From positions 238,501 through 302,500 of the forward strand of contig NZ_JFZT01000039.1 of assembly GCF_000632495.1 (NCBI RefSeq): a stretch of 64,000 bases of DNA, in the 5' to 3' direction. Source of the stretch: Candidatus Acidianus copahuensis. Its GTDB lineage: Archaea > Thermoproteota > Thermoprotei_A > Sulfolobales > Sulfolobaceae. Under the pieces are notes generated by a model. That model saw only the letters and a list, made by a program, of their open reading frames with translations, ran no database searches and had not been told where the DNA came from. Both the position numbers and the translations under genes were made by a program. Below, in pieces: positions 20,674 through 31,606 of the stretch. Every line of letters begins with the position of its first letter. Position 1 is the stretch's first letter.

Positions 20674-23600
20674 GTGCTTATAGAGATAGGAATCATGATA
20701 ATATCCATAATAATTGCCTCTTTTACTTTCTTCTTGAAAGGAAAATGGAATTCATTTGTTTCTTCAATTATAGCAATTTTAATTAACTCTTACTTTTTAG
20801 TTAGGCTTGGTTCATTTGAGAAGTTTTACGTAACCACTGATGTCGGAGACTTTGGGTTTACAGTAAATGATCTTAATTTTGCTTTCTTAATTGTTATTCT
20901 GTCTGTAACTGCAGTTACAGCTTATTACTCTACGCGATATATGGAAGAAAGATTTGCTGAAACTGGAAAGAATTGGGGACTTTACTTCGGTCTATACTCC
21001 TTATTTGCTGTTTCAATGATGTATGTTGTACTTTCAATAAATCTTTTGGAGATATATGTTTTCCTGGAAATATCTTTAATTACATCCTTTCTTCTTATAA
21101 TGCTTTACGGTTATGGCGATAGAAGGAGAATTAGCTTAATGTATTTTATCTGGACTCATGTAGGTACAATCCTTCTCTTAGCGTCTATAATCCTAATAGG
21201 TATAGAGACTGGAACAATGAATATTTACTCTAGCTTTAGTACATTTTATCATTATTCAACAATACCATTCTCTTTATTAATATTTATTTCGGCGATAATT
21301 GGAATGATGGTAAAAGGCGCTCAAGCTGGCTTCAATATATGGTTACCTTATGCCCATGGAGAAGCCCCTACACCTATATCAATACTTCTAAGTCCTAATT
21401 TAGTTGGATTAGGGATTTTTGTAATAATAATTTACTATTATTTATTTCCAATCTATACTTTTATTGCAGGTATTTTCATAATCTGGGCAATAATAACAAT
21501 GATATATGGAGGTCTTAACGCGATATCTCAAAAGGATTTCAAGAGATTTCTCGCATATTCAACTGTTTCTCAAATGGGTTATATGTTACTAGGGTCCTCT
21601 ATAGCCTACTTATTAGGTCTGCCTAATAACGCAATAGCCTTACCTTTAGGAATTCTAGCCTCTATTCTGATATATGCTGGTCATGGTTTCGGCAAAGCTA
21701 TTCTCTTCATGAGTGCAGGGGCATCAATAACGGAACTTCATGAGAGAAACGTAGACAATTTAGGTGGTTTGTATATGAACTCCTCCCTGCATTCTAGCCT
21801 CTCTTTTATTGGCGTATTAAACTTACTTGGTATGCCTCCAACAGTAGGTTTTTTTGGAGAAGCATTACTTTTACTTGCTGTAGGAGAAACTGTTAGTAAA
21901 ATTGGAATACCTCTGTTTATCGCTATGGCCTTATTTATAGCAATAGGGATTGGAATATCTTCCTCGTATTTAGCATACTTATTCAAGAAAGTTTATGGTG
22001 GTAAATCTAGGCATGATATCAGCATGGACAAAGCTGTAGAGTATAGTATTCCAATGATTCTTATGGCCTTACTTAGTATGCTCTTTTTCTTCTTCCCGAA
22101 CATTCTTTCTAGTTCATTAAATAATTTTATAACTATTTTGTCGGGAACATACTATATTCCATTTTTAATTGTATTTCTTCCAGCTATAGGTTCTCTAATT
22201 TCGCTTGTAACTCCAAGATTACTGAACCAAGATCTAAGAGGGTCTATAGTGGTTGCTCTAATAGGGATCTCTACTGCACTTTCAGCCTACAATCTTTACT
22301 ATACCTTATCTCTTCCCCATACAAGTTTTTACGTACCAGTCTATGAGTATACATCTTTTACTTACTTCTCATTTAGTTCTTCTGTTCTACAAGCGCTATT
22401 AGCTCTCTTTGTGTCAGGATTATCCTTCTTTATTTCCGTTTACAGTATAGGTTACATGAGAGAGGATACTGTTCTTAGACGTTATTGGGGATTCTTTGGA
22501 TTTTTTGTCACTTCTATGTTGGCCGTTGTTCTCTCTGACAACTTGTTCCTATTCCTAGCTGGATGGGAAGGTACTGGACTTGCATCTTACGGACTAATAA
22601 GTTATTGGTTAAATGATGATATGAAGAACGTTGTAGGAGATCCAGGGAGGAAAGTCTTAGGTGTGGAGTATTTATCAAAGCCAACAACAAGTGGAATAAG
22701 GGCTTTAGTATTTACTAGAGTCGCTGACGTAGCAATGTTCCTTGCTTTTGGCTACCTGCTTTTCTTAACTAGAGGTTCTCTTTTCACAGCTAACTCTGCC
22801 CTTTATTCCGGGGTTTTCATATCACTTTCAGCGTTATCTGTTCTTCCATTTGCTCTTCCGATACTAATCTTATTGTATCTTGGAGGTTTATCAAAGAGCG
22901 CTCAATTTCCATTTACTCAATGGTTAGTAACTGCAATGACAGGTCCTACTCCAGTTAGTGCACTAATTCACGCTGCTACTATGGTTAATCTTGGAATAAT
23001 CTTCTCATTAATAACTTATCCTTTTCTAGTTGTTCAGCCCGTTTTCGCAGTAAAGGAACTACTAGAGATAATTATTGGGGTAACAGCGTTCACAGCTATA
23101 TATACTAGCTTAAACGCTCTTGTTTCAAACGAACAAAAGGTTATTCTCGCAAACTCCACTGCTGATCAAATAAGCCTAGCAATATTCTCTGTAAGTCTTG
23201 GCTCATTGTTAGCTTTAGACATGAATAATCTTCTCTTTCTTTATGCAGGAATAACTGCTGCCTTGATTCAGATGATAGCACATGGGATCTATAAAGCCTC
23301 TCTGTTCATGAATGCTGGTTCGGTAATTCATTATACCGAAAGTAGATATGTAGCCTCTTTTCCGAATCTTTATAAGAAACTTAAAGCCGTCTTCATTCTT
23401 CAGTTATTTGCAGCTCTAAACCTGGCGAATATCCCCATATTTATAGGATTTTGGGCTCACTCCTTTATCTCATACATGACCGCATACTTTCCGTATATTG
23501 ATATTCTTTATTTATTACTTGAATTTGCAGGATCAATTTACATAATTAGATATGTTGCCAAGGTATTTATGTACGGAAAAGGAGAAGGTCACGGAGAAGG

Positions 23601-24102
23601 TCATATAAGTTCTATCATGTTAGTTTCTCCTGCAATACTAATTGCAATTAGCATAATATTGGTTGGCGTATTAGGTTATCTAGTCTCATTCTTTAAGGTA
23701 GAGTTCTTCGCTCCATCTTCGCTATTTGTGTTTAATTCTGTTGAATTTTTAGCTTCTCTTGTGGGAATAGCTATTGCATTTGTCGCTTTTACTTCCGAAG
23801 CTAATTATTATAGGTATCTAAGACCTGTGATTGATTTTCTTTATTATGGTTGGTACGTATATCCATTAACGGATAAATTTGGTTCTATTTCCTTTAACGC
23901 AGCTCAAGCAATATATAGAAACGTCGAAACAGGGATAATAGATAGTTCTTTAAATGTAAAGCTTCCACGTGGTATAATTAGCTATGGTTCAAGGCTTTTC
24001 AGCAGAATACAGACAGGAGTTTTAAGGGACTACCTAGGATATTATATGGCTGGTTTAGCAATAATTCTTCTCATAATACTTGTTCTTATAGAGGTGTTGT
24101 AA
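20674..24102 (+). CDS. nuoL: Fused antiporter-like complex I subunits (M-like + L-like)
   Basis: One uninterrupted frame of 1142 residues, about twice a normal NuoL or NuoM. Residues about 1-500 are a complete Mrp/NuoM-like antiporter unit ([19 protein letters not shown], then [18 protein letters not shown]). Residues about 500-1142 are NuoL-like: [18 protein letters not shown], then [20 protein letters not shown] with the proton-path histidines, and a C-terminal extension. GTG start just after nuoK; the next gene starts directly after the stop. A fusion at this exact point explains why there is no separate nuoM or nuoL. No frameshift or duplicate remnant was seen. Confidence 0.9.
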   Translation: MLIEIGIMIISIIIASFTFFLKGKWNSFVSSIIAILINSYFLVRLGSFEKFYVTTDVGDFGFTVNDLNFAFLIVILSVTAVTAYYSTRYMEERFAETGKNWGLYFGLYSLFAVSMMYVVLSINLLEIYVFLEISLITSFLLIMLYGYGDRRRISLMYFIWTHVGTILLLASIILIGIETGTMNIYSSFSTFYHYSTIPFSLLIFISAIIGMMVKGAQAGFNIWLPYAHGEAPTPISILLSPNLVGLGIFVIIIYYYLFPIYTFIAGIFIIWAIITMIYGGLNAISQKDFKRFLAYSTVSQMGYMLLGSSIAYLLGLPNNAIALPLGILASILIYAGHGFGKAILFMSAGASITELHERNVDNLGGLYMNSSLHSSLSFIGVLNLLGMPPTVGFFGEALLLLAVGETVSKIGIPLFIAMALFIAIGIGISSSYLAYLFKKVYGGKSRHDISMDKAVEYSIPMILMALLSMLFFFFPNILSSSLNNFITILSGTYYIPFLIVFLPAIGSLISLVTPRLLNQDLRGSIVVALIGISTALSAYNLYYTLSLPHTSFYVPVYEYTSFTYFSFSSSVLQALLALFVSGLSFFISVYSIGYMREDTVLRRYWGFFGFFVTSMLAVVLSDNLFLFLAGWEGTGLASYGLISYWLNDDMKNVVGDPGRKVLGVEYLSKPTTSGIRALVFTRVADVAMFLAFGYLLFLTRGSLFTANSALYSGVFISLSALSVLPFALPILILLYLGGLSKSAQFPFTQWLVTAMTGPTPVSALIHAATMVNLGIIFSLITYPFLVVQPVFAVKELLEIIIGVTAFTAIYTSLNALVSNEQKVILANSTADQISLAIFSVSLGSLLALDMNNLLFLYAGITAALIQMIAHGIYKASLFMNAGSVIHYTESRYVASFPNLYKKLKAVFILQLFAALNLANIPIFIGFWAHSFISYMTAYFPYIDILYLLLEFAGSIYIIRYVAKVFMYGKGEGHGEGHISSIMLVSPAILIAISIILVGVLGYLVSFFKVEFFAPSSLFVFNSVEFLASLVGIAIAFVAFTSEANYYRYLRPVIDFLYYGWYVYPLTDKFGSISFNAAQAIYRNVETGIIDSSLNVKLPRGIISYGSRLFSRIQTGVLRDYLGYYMAGLAIILLIILVLIEVL

Positions 24103-25488
24103 ATGATTTTAGATTACCTGACTCTAATTTTGCCCTCAATTTTCTTACTTGCAAGTTCAATCTCAATTTTGTATCTTGATAATGGAAGTGATAAGGGATT
24201 TTCCAATGCTTATAAAGTTGCAATAATATCGTCGATTCTAGCATTGTTTTCGCTTATCTTTCTATGGAGTTATGGTGTATACGGTTTCACCTTGTTTTCC
24301 AATACCATTTACGTCGATCAATTAGGATACCTATTTGCAATATCATCTCTGATAGGTCTAGTTGTTGTTCTAGTTGGCTTATCTCAACATATACATGAGT
24401 GGAAGACTAGATCATCAATGCTTTCGCTTCTATTACTTAGCGGTTTAGGAATTATTTACATGTCGTTCGCATATAATGTACTGGTCATATTGACCGCTTG
24501 GGGGATATCGTCTGCAGCATCTTACGCAATTGTTATGCTTAGGAAGGACGAAAATTCAGTTAGTGCGGGCATAAAGTATTTAATTATGGGATTAGTTTCA
24601 TCGTCATTTATGATTCTAGGTTTTGCATTTTATATAGTAGCTACCGGTACATTATCTCTTCATTATCAAGTGCAGTATTCCTCATTGATGTTCATGGCTA
24701 TAGCATTTCTCGCAGTTTCTTTCTTATTTAAAATTGGTGCGTTCCCCTTCCAAGGATGGTTGCCAGACGTTTACACAAAAGCTGACAGAATATCCGTGGC
24801 TTTTATATCTAGTATAGGGAAATTAATTGGTATAATACCGTTAGTCAAGGTACTTTCTTTAGGCGATCCTACTCATAGTTTGATTATATTAACAGTAGTT
24901 CTATTCTCCGCAATCTCAATAGCTAGTATGACTGTAGGAAACGTAATTGCTTTCTCAAGAAATGACGTTGCATCTGTTCTGTCCTTTAGCAGTGTAGCTC
25001 AAATGGGCTTTATAGCAATTGGTTTCGCTACAATTGAGATAGATCCTAAATTAGCAGAAGCAGGTTTGGTTATTCAGAGTCTAGCATATGTGTTAGCTCA
25101 GGCTGGGTTATTCAACCTTGTAAATCACGTAGAAAAGGTTTCTGGGACTTCAAGGTTAGAAGGAATCAGAGGACTATCGAAAAGTGATAAGAGTCTTACT
25201 GCAGCTTCAACTATTCTCTTGCTTAGCTTATTGGGTCTTCCTCCAATACTAGGTTTTTGGGGGAAGCTTTTCTTGTTTGAATCAGCCTTCGATTTTCCTT
25301 GGCTTATAATAATAGCAGTAATAAATAGTGCAATATCTTCGGGTTATTACATTCCAATAATTAGAGAAATGTTTAGAGAAGGTAACTCTCAATACGTAAA
25401 AAGTGATGAGAGAGATAGTGTTATAATGGCTGCTATTTTAAGTATAGGGATTGGTTTAATATCTCCTCTACTCTTGGTGATATTATGA
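24103..25488 (+). CDS. nuoN: Complex I subunit N
   Basis: 461-residue antiporter-like subunit with about 14 hydrophobic helices. The [17 protein letters not shown] loop and [20 protein letters not shown] segment are the family signatures around the central lysine/glutamate path. The ATG directly follows the fused L/M stop, and the gene ends in an ATGA overlap with the inositol phosphate synthase gene. Confidence 0.93.
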   Translation: MILDYLTLILPSIFLLASSISILYLDNGSDKGFSNAYKVAIISSILALFSLIFLWSYGVYGFTLFSNTIYVDQLGYLFAISSLIGLVVVLVGLSQHIHEWKTRSSMLSLLLLSGLGIIYMSFAYNVLVILTAWGISSAASYAIVMLRKDENSVSAGIKYLIMGLVSSSFMILGFAFYIVATGTLSLHYQVQYSSLMFMAIAFLAVSFLFKIGAFPFQGWLPDVYTKADRISVAFISSIGKLIGIIPLVKVLSLGDPTHSLIILTVVLFSAISIASMTVGNVIAFSRNDVASVLSFSSVAQMGFIAIGFATIEIDPKLAEAGLVIQSLAYVLAQAGLFNLVNHVEKVSGTSRLEGIRGLSKSDKSLTAASTILLLSLLGLPPILGFWGKLFLFESAFDFPWLIIIAVINSAISSGYYIPIIREMFREGNSQYVKSDERDSVIMAAILSIGIGLISPLLLVIL

Positions 25489-26537
25489 TAAGAGTTGCAA
25501 TAATAGGAGTAGGTAACGTAGCCTCAGCTTTTCTTCAAGGTTTAGAGATGGTAAAAGTTGGGGTTAAAATTAATGGGACCTTAGATCTACCGATTTCTTT
25601 TCATGAAATAGATGTAGTTGCCGCATTTGATGTCGATAAAAGAAAAGTTGGTAAGAAGCTATCAGAAGCAATTTTCCAGAAGCCAAATGTAGTTCCTCGC
25701 TTCTTTGATGTTAAGAGCGATGTAACTGTTTTAAGAGGTCCAACTTTAGATAGTTTGGATGTTCATCTCTCACAAATTATAGACGAGTCGGAGGAATCTG
25801 CTGTTGATGTAGTAGACGTCTTAAAGGGCGAAAACGTTGACGTTGTATTAAATCTCCTCCCTGTGGGGTCAGATAAGGCTAGTCTATTTTACTCAGAGCA
25901 AAGCTTAGAATCAGGATCGTCTTTCATAAATGTTGCTCCATCACCTATTGTGGAATTAATGGGAGACAAATATACTGAAAGGAAAATACCTCTTTTCGGA
26001 GATGATTTACTTAGTCAGATAGGGGGAACTGCCTTACACTCTGGACTAATAGAATTCCTTCAGAAGCGAGGAGTGAAAGTTTTAAGGTCATATCAAGTTG
26101 ATATAGGTGGAAACACTGAAACTTATGCAACTCTTGAAGAAAATAGAAAGGACCTAAAGAAGAAAATAAAATCATCATTTATTTCTGGAAGATCTGAAAA
26201 TGCTGAAATAGTGGCTGGTACCTCAGATTATGTGGAATTTTTGGGAGATAGAAGGGTAAGTTATATGGTAATAGAGGGTGAATATGGCTTAGGGAATATA
26301 GTGAGAATAGACGTGTCAATGAAAAGCTTGGATGGTCCTAATGCGGTTCAACCTCTTTTAGATTTAGTAAGACTTTCTAGTATTGCTAGGATAAGAAATA
26401 TAGGTGGCCCAATACCAGAAATATGCGGGACTTACTTTAAGAATTCTAAGAATAGATATAGTTCTATAGACGAAGCCAAAAGAAATCTTATGGAATGGCT
26501 TAAGAAAGTGATGATAGAACCCCGGTCTGATACGTGA
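25485..26537 (+). CDS. ino1: Myo-inositol-1-phosphate synthase
   Basis: NAD-dependent cyclisation of glucose-6-phosphate to inositol-1-phosphate, the entry step to inositol lipids. The 350-residue protein starts with a Rossmann motif ([14 protein letters not shown]), and has [11 protein letters not shown], the [11 protein letters not shown] nucleotide/phosphate loop, and a late [19 protein letters not shown], all of the archaeal/actinobacterial type. It overlaps nuoN by 4 nt, so it is co-transcribed with complex I. The CDP-alcohol transferase at 36982 would use its product. Confidence 0.92.
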   Translation: MIRVAIIGVGNVASAFLQGLEMVKVGVKINGTLDLPISFHEIDVVAAFDVDKRKVGKKLSEAIFQKPNVVPRFFDVKSDVTVLRGPTLDSLDVHLSQIIDESEESAVDVVDVLKGENVDVVLNLLPVGSDKASLFYSEQSLESGSSFINVAPSPIVELMGDKYTERKIPLFGDDLLSQIGGTALHSGLIEFLQKRGVKVLRSYQVDIGGNTETYATLEENRKDLKKKIKSSFISGRSENAEIVAGTSDYVEFLGDRRVSYMVIEGEYGLGNIVRIDVSMKSLDGPNAVQPLLDLVRLSSIARIRNIGGPIPEICGTYFKNSKNRYSSIDEAKRNLMEWLKKVMIEPRSDT

Positions 26538-27369
26538 TGCGACCGTGTGAGGACTGAAGTTTATTTCATAGATGGTAAGGTTTGAGATCACTTAGAGGAT
26601 ATAGATAATTTTTTTTATTATAAAGTATCAAACGATAAAATGCACTAAATTTGAACTACAAGAAAAATCTTTAATTATAGATAATATTATAGTAGAATGA
26701 GAGAAAATATGCAATTGTAGGCTAGTACATAATCCGCGATCTTCGAGAGATTTAATCAATTCTCTCATTCTGTACTTTCAGCCTTTAGTGATGACGTGAG
26801 ATTCTCAGTGATAGAAGATCTAAAGAGATACATGTTATTGTTCCGGGTCTCTATAATCCGGCATTTCAGCTAGCAATGCTACACTTAAATGCATGGAAAA
26901 GAAGTAAGTCCTTATGAAATAAAACACACTAAACTAACTAAAGCCCTCTATGAACAAACAGTAGTAGGACTCATTACAAAATTTTTATTACCTTGAAAGG
27001 TTGGGGTCGTGAAACTGTTTCGAATTCTAGGGTATAGAAACCATTTCCTATTCTGAGTTAGAAAATCATTTTTAATGGTAGAGTTCTAATCCATTCTGCA
27101 GACCTAAACTTCCTATCACCACTGTAAAAGTATCCTTTATGGAAACGTTTCATTAATCTCGTGTGATGCGTAAGTTATGGGATCTCGAAGCGTACTGACT
27201 TAACTTCCTAGTTCTTGAGGTTCAGAGCATCTTCACCAGACTGATCTCTGAGTTGTATCAAGAAATTGTCTGAAAAACTCTTCATATTTTTTAGAATAAG
27301 GTAGGAGGAGAAATAGTGTAAGCGTGAGAATGAATTAAGATCATATTAAAAAAAATATAATATAAAAAT
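26538..27369. other. Intergenic stretch with IS debris
   Basis: About 830 bp without an intact gene. Contains one short copy (27003-27036) of the GGGGTCGTGAAACTGTTTC repeat that also occurs at 49426 and 61163, plus fragments on both strands that look like transposase remains but cannot be assigned. No tRNA-like fold was found. Confidence 0.55.
27003..27036 (+). repeat. Short copy of the GGGGTCGTGAAAC repeat
   Basis: GGGGTCGTGAAACTGTTTC followed by a conserved ATTCTAGGGTA tail. Only about 34 nt match the longer copies at 49426-49657 and 61163-61393, so this is a truncated third copy. Confidence 0.65.
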
Positions 27370-29679
27370 TTATGCTCCCCAGTATGATGACGATGTTGTA
27401 GAAGTTGAAGATGTTGTAGTGGATGTTGTAGTAGATGTTATCTCTGGTAAAGTTAATATCCAAGGTACAGGCTTGATAAAAGTTAAGTTTATCACTATTC
27501 CATTACCTAGTACTATCGGATCCTTAAAGATATAACCCTTAGCTCCCCAGGTCCACATCTGTGCTCCATGATCTGGAGTTGTTATTATAGTGATAAACGG
27601 TTGGGAGGCTGTATAACTGAAGGTTACATTACCATTAATAGCGTATGCAAAAGCTAAGAACGGTTCCTGTCCAGTAGTAGGCGATGGTAAGTTAGATGTT
27701 GCATAATATACAACTGAGAAGTTATACATTGTTAGGTTCTGGGCTCCAGTCATTATAAATGTACCAGGCTTAATTACTGTTATTATATTTCCAGCTACTA
27801 TTACACCGCCATTCTTTCCGTTTATTTCGTACGAGTATGCGTTTACTGGTGTTAGACCATAGGCTTGGGAAACACTTACGTTAACAGGAGATGGAGGTGC
27901 TTTTATCGGACTTTGCGAGTTCTCAAATATCCATAGAACTGGTTTGAAGAATTGATAATTTACTAAAACGTTGTTTCCGTATATCCAATTATCTGCAAAT
28001 TTATAGCTTCCTCCTATATACGCCGTGCCATTAAATGTACCACCGAACCAGGTCCATGAAGTCCACGTATCAGAACCATAGACTATAGTTATTGCAGGAG
28101 AGGCTAGTTTACTTGCTGTAACCATCGAGTAAAGAGGGGATATATGTCCGTTGATTGCAAACGCGAATGCGTAGCTCGGAGTTAAGTTATAGAAGTCTTC
28201 AGCTGGAGGGAATACTGCTTGGACGCTAAATACCACTAGCGAAAAGTTATATATTGATTCTAAGCTTCCGTTTGGAAGCTCAGCGTAAGTTCCTGGTTGA
28301 ATGATACTTACTATATTTCCAGCTTGTAGAACTGCACCCTGTGAAGCATTTACCGTTACTGTAGTCTCATTAATTACCTTGAATATTGGTTGATTTAAGT
28401 TATAGAACATTGTATCTTGCATAATAGGTATGGTAGATACGTTCCATGTTTCCTTGGTTATCTGCCATGATGATACAGTAGCGTTATACTGAAGATATGC
28501 TACCATATTTACGTGAATGTCGTATATGGCTGGAAATCCTGGTTCTCCTTGGTTTACAAATCCTATAAACGGTGTTACATTTGCTACTACCATTGCTGAT
28601 GTCATATTTGGGGTTAGAGTAACAGATATTGATGGTGGTACAGCTACTCCACTAGGTAGAAGGTTTTGTGAGTACTCTGCTACGAATATGAAGTAGGTAT
28701 CCCAGTTAGAGAAGAAGTGCTCTATATTGCTTATTCCAGAATAAGTTCCATTCTTAAGGATACCAGGTAACGGGCCAGATATAGATAATTGTGCGTTGGG
28801 ACTAAAGTATTGTGCAATAGTAGAATTTGGAAATTCTGCTCCTAAGCCATTTATTTCAGAGAGTATTTCACTAGAAACTTGATTTGCTTGAAGGGAGTGT
28901 TGAGATGGATATCCAGATATAACTGCAGACGGAGGTACTTCATTTCCATTCCATATCATTGATGTTATGAGAGGCTTTCCATTTATTATTTGGACTGTGA
29001 TTTGCACTGATGAATTAAATACTTGAAGATATATTGGGTCGTCAGTCGGTGCGACAAAGTATTGTAACACAGCTGATATCATATAAGTATTTCCCCCTAA
29101 TGAGGTTACAGTCGGTAATGCTGTAGTATAGAAGTATACAGTCTCATATTCTGAGAAGAAGTTGGATAACCAAGTACTGTTAAATGTCTGGTAGTTGTAG
29201 CTTCCAGGGAACGGAACTCCTTTTATTTCTGCTGTAAAGTTAGGAGCCAAGTAAGGGGTAACATCGTTAGGTGATTCTATCGCTATTCCATCCCACACTA
29301 AGTAAGCAGTATCAAGAGAAGACCCCTCCTTATACTGTTCAGGAACCTTCTGTGAGAGCAACTGAGAGTAATTTTGTTCTAGCTCTTTATACATTGATTC
29401 TAAGGTCATGTACTTTGTTAATAGACTCTGATACTCCGAGTAATTAGATTCTGCAAGTTTCATGTATAAAGAAGCATTGGATTGCGCTTGCTTCAGGTCC
29501 GCTGAGAGAGAGGAGTAGCTGCTGTTTAATGAGGAGTAACTACTGCTTAAAGAAGAGTAAGAGCTCTCAAGACCTGTGTATTTTGATGAGACGGAGGCAT
29601 ACTCATAAAAACCTATTGCTGCTGCAACTAGAAGGACAATTATAATTATTGCAAAACCTATTATTTTTGTATCTGCCAT
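27370..29679 (-). CDS. Anchored surface protein with duplicated NTF2-like and beta domains
   Basis: 769 residues. A hydrophobic N-terminal anchor (about 6-26) precedes heptad-like SYSSLS repeats and a coiled-coil region (about 30-110). Then come two tandem NTF2/SnoaL-like domains (about 120-240 and 265-400), and two similar all-beta repeats (about 415-565 and 580-740), each containing INGHIS or INGNVT and a late TWTW or MWTW. The tail is Thr/Ser-rich and ends YWGA, fitting an exported, glycosylated envelope protein. No enzyme motif is seen. It is a single gene flanked by non-coding DNA on both sides, next to the int(N) fossil. Confidence 0.82.
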   Translation of the reverse strand: MADTKIIGFAIIIIVLLVAAAIGFYEYASVSSKYTGLESSYSSLSSSYSSLNSSYSSLSADLKQAQSNASLYMKLAESNYSEYQSLLTKYMTLESMYKELEQNYSQLLSQKVPEQYKEGSSLDTAYLVWDGIAIESPNDVTPYLAPNFTAEIKGVPFPGSYNYQTFNSTWLSNFFSEYETVYFYTTALPTVTSLGGNTYMISAVLQYFVAPTDDPIYLQVFNSSVQITVQIINGKPLITSMIWNGNEVPPSAVISGYPSQHSLQANQVSSEILSEINGLGAEFPNSTIAQYFSPNAQLSISGPLPGILKNGTYSGISNIEHFFSNWDTYFIFVAEYSQNLLPSGVAVPPSISVTLTPNMTSAMVVANVTPFIGFVNQGEPGFPAIYDIHVNMVAYLQYNATVSSWQITKETWNVSTIPIMQDTMFYNLNQPIFKVINETTVTVNASQGAVLQAGNIVSIIQPGTYAELPNGSLESIYNFSLVVFSVQAVFPPAEDFYNLTPSYAFAFAINGHISPLYSMVTASKLASPAITIVYGSDTWTSWTWFGGTFNGTAYIGGSYKFADNWIYGNNVLVNYQFFKPVLWIFENSQSPIKAPPSPVNVSVSQAYGLTPVNAYSYEINGKNGGVIVAGNIITVIKPGTFIMTGAQNLTMYNFSVVYYATSNLPSPTTGQEPFLAFAYAINGNVTFSYTASQPFITIITTPDHGAQMWTWGAKGYIFKDPIVLGNGIVINLTFIKPVPWILTLPEITSTTTSTTTSSTSTTSSSYWGA

Positions 29680-29999
29680 TTTCCTTCGTTCATAGGTGAT
29701 TATCTTGTATTTATAAGCATTTACCCAAATTTTCGTTTTTATGATTTTGAGATTTTTACTTTTACGTATCTTTCTCTTGTCCTAACTTCCTAAATCCTAC
29801 GTGTATTTCCAGTTTGTTTTTAAGGGGCTCCAAGACAAATCCCCACAATAAAAAGCGGTAAAATAGATTGATATAATGTCGAGTACCCTTAAGTTATTAC
29901 CAGTTTGTACGTCAAGTTTTTTATACACACGTGTGGAATTTTTACCGGCTAACGTTACTTACGCCGTAAAAGTCGGTAATTTTTGACGTATTGCCAGTT

Positions 30000-30009
30000 C
30001 TTATAAATC
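30000..30009 (+). promoter_or_regulatory. TATA-like box of int(N)
   Basis: CTTATAAATC lies 24-33 nt before the int(N) ATG. The same stretch carries two AGTCGGTAA repeats (about 29970-29979 and 30012-30020) and related GGTAA words that may be operators of the lost virus. Confidence 0.5.
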
Positions 30010-30032
30010 TAAGTCGGTAACTATATCTTAAA

Positions 30033-30311
30033 ATGACGGAAAAGAAGACGTATTATAATTTTGAAGGCATAATAATCCGTCAAAAGAAAGGTCGGTATTA
30101 TGTCTGTAAGCTAGAGAATGTAAATGCTGATGAAAGGGAGACTTACGTCGCTCCCTTAATTGACGTAATAAAATCTTACGAAAAATTGAAAATGGAATCT
30201 GGGGTCTGGGGGTATCTCCCAGAACGGACCCGCCGGGATTCGAACCCGGGACCACTGGCTCCGCAAGCCAGCGCTCTGTCCTGGCTGAGCTACGGATCCA
30301 TACACTATTAA
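30033..30311 (+). pseudogene. int(N): SSV-type (fuselloviral) integrase N-terminal fragment, int(N)
   Basis: The first 60 or so residues (starting MTEKKTYYNF, then RKGRYYV-like QKKGRYYVCKLE, and YVAPLIDVIKSYEKLKM) match the N terminus of the integrases of Sulfolobus spindle-shaped viruses in order and spacing. The reading frame then enters a tRNA gene in reverse (RRDSNPGPLAPQA is encoded by tRNA sequence) and ends at 30311. In fuselloviruses, integration splits the gene at exactly this point, leaving int(N) overlapping an intact tRNA. The catalytic int(C) half is not in the window, so this is a fossil. Confidence 0.87.
30225..30299 (-). tRNA. tRNA-Arg(GCG)
   Basis: 75-nt gene, no intron. Acceptor GGATCCG pairs with CGGGTCC (one U-G), D stem GCTC/GAGC, anticodon stem CTGGC/GCCAG with loop TTGCGGA (anticodon GCG, reads CGC/CGU arginine codons), T stem CCGGG/CCCGG with TTCGAAT loop, discriminator G. 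CCA is not encoded. The 3' half is the attachment site used by the fuselloviral integrase fragment int(N) overlapping it. An A/T box (CTTTTAATC, 30322-30330) lies 23-31 nt upstream. Confidence 0.95.
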
Positions 30312-30321
30312 TTAATGTTAC

Positions 30322-30330
30322 GATTAAAAG
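30322..30330 (-). promoter_or_regulatory. Promoter box of tRNA-Arg
   Basis: On the minus strand CTTTTAATC, 23-31 nt before the first tRNA base; typical for archaeal tRNA genes. Confidence 0.5.
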
Positions 30331-30434
30331 TCCACTCATTCTCTTCCTATCAGGAATTAACATCAAATATTCCTATCAACTCATGTTTATTTTTAAGGGG
30401 GTAAAATGGCCCTATCAGAAGGATGAACCGCTTA

Positions 30435-30604
30435 TAGAAAGCGCGGAAATTTTTCCTGCAATAATTATATGTTGATTGTATCACTCTGTTTCGAACTTAT
30501 GTAGGTGAACATAATGTTAAAAGCAAAGCTGAAGTTAACTTGTGAGATTTATAACATACTGTTGAAGGTATCGCTTCTATGAAGGGAAAAAGCTAAAACA
30601 GGAA
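30435..30604 (+). repeat. 170-bp inverted repeat, left arm (flanks polB1)
   Basis: Matches the reverse complement of 34884-35053 over 170 positions with a single mismatch that I could see (AACATAATG versus AACATGATG). It includes the decayed tnpB start region MLKAKLKLTCEIYN. Arms are 4.28 kb apart and enclose polB1. Confidence 0.85.
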
Positions 30605-31120
30605 TATAGTTAAGACAGCTAAATCTGATCAAAAAACAAGACAAGGAATTTACAACTCCGCTCTCAGTTTGTTCAAAGCATTGCTTATAGCTCTCATAAA
30701 TTAGAGAAAAAGGTGAATTTCCCTTTCTACTATGTAAATTAGTATTTAGGAAGATCAAGGTTATACCTCTCCCTTAGAGAAATTAGAGTTAAGGAGACGT
30801 TTGAATAATGTAAAACTAGTTCTGTCAAGTTAAACAAATGAGAAAACCTATGCGGTTTTCTTAGATGACCATAGGTTCCCTTCTACAGAAAGACAGGTAA
30901 AGTCCTAAGTATAGATATAAATGTATATAGACTGATCATAACCTCTGATAGTGAACACGTAGAAAACTCTAGAATATACGAGAGAATATTAAAGAGATTT
31001 AATTGGATCCAATAATCTCTCTCCAAGAAGGAGATTTCAAAGAGCTTTGAGCCGACAAGGTCGAAGATCGCAAGCTTTATGCTAATTAAGGAGTTCAGTA
31101 AAAATCCGTAGTTCAAGTTA
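30490..31120 (+). pseudogene. Decayed IS200/IS605 OrfB (TnpB) gene, copy B
   Basis: Frame-shifting fragments read: MLKAKLKLTCEIYNILLK, REKAKTGI, LIKKQDKEFTTPLSVCSK, VLSIDINVYRLITSDSEHV then ENSRIYERILKRFNWIQ and SLSKKEISKSFE. The SIDINV...SDSEHVENSRIYER stretch corresponds to the RuvC-like core entry of TnpB (G-D-G-V...SDG...ENP). Stops and frameshifts are frequent, and the zinc finger is not seen. Its 5' part is the left arm of the inverted repeat around polB1. Confidence 0.8.
30630..30837 (+). repeat. Direct repeat, copy 1 (tnpB segment)
   Basis: About 208 bp resembling 34598-34855 in the same orientation, from CAAAAAACAAGACAAGGAATT to TCTGTCAAGTTAAACAA; divergence and indels are much greater than in the adjacent inverted repeat. 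Confidence 0.75.
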
Positions 31121-31587
31121 GGAGAATACTTTGGTGAAAATATGATACTCTAACGAGAAAGGACATTCAAGTGAAGCAACTGTTAGAAAAACGGGGGTTC
31201 GGGTTTTACGGACATTTATTGTTTTGTTCATAAAACCTTTGGGCTTCACCATGTTCTGTTCCCATCATCACGATCCATTAGCTGAATAACCCAAACCTAC
31301 ATCATTGAAGCAACTGTCGGAAAACCGCATACTTTAGTTTCTAATCCTTTACTCCTTTGTAGTCCCTTCAGGTCTACAATATTCTTCCATGAGACAAATT
31401 AATTTGTGTTTTAAAAATATAAGTATTTTAAAAAGGGGAAAATCATGAAATACTTAAAAAAGTTACAATTTAAGTGAAACTGCTTTCAATAGCTGAGATA
31501 GTTCATTCTGGAAATATCTCACTTGGCTATAGTATCTCGTTTACTATTTATTTTACGCATTCATAACCCTAACGCTTATAGCAGATC
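31121..31587. other. Non-coding stretch before polB1
   Basis: Holds a short repeated word (GAAGCAACTGT, at about 31174 and 31311) in a degraded region, then A/T-rich DNA with likely polB1 promoter elements (TTTATATAAA at 31589 is too close; CTTATAG at about 31574-31580 fits better). No gene was found. Confidence 0.45.
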
Positions 31588-31606
31588 GTTTATATAAATA
31601 TAAAAC

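Noticed and set aside
26530..26600. C/D-box-like GTGATGC...CTGA pattern near the ino1 stop
   Set aside because: The C box has a mismatch at its last base and no clear C'/D partner was found; chance cannot be excluded.
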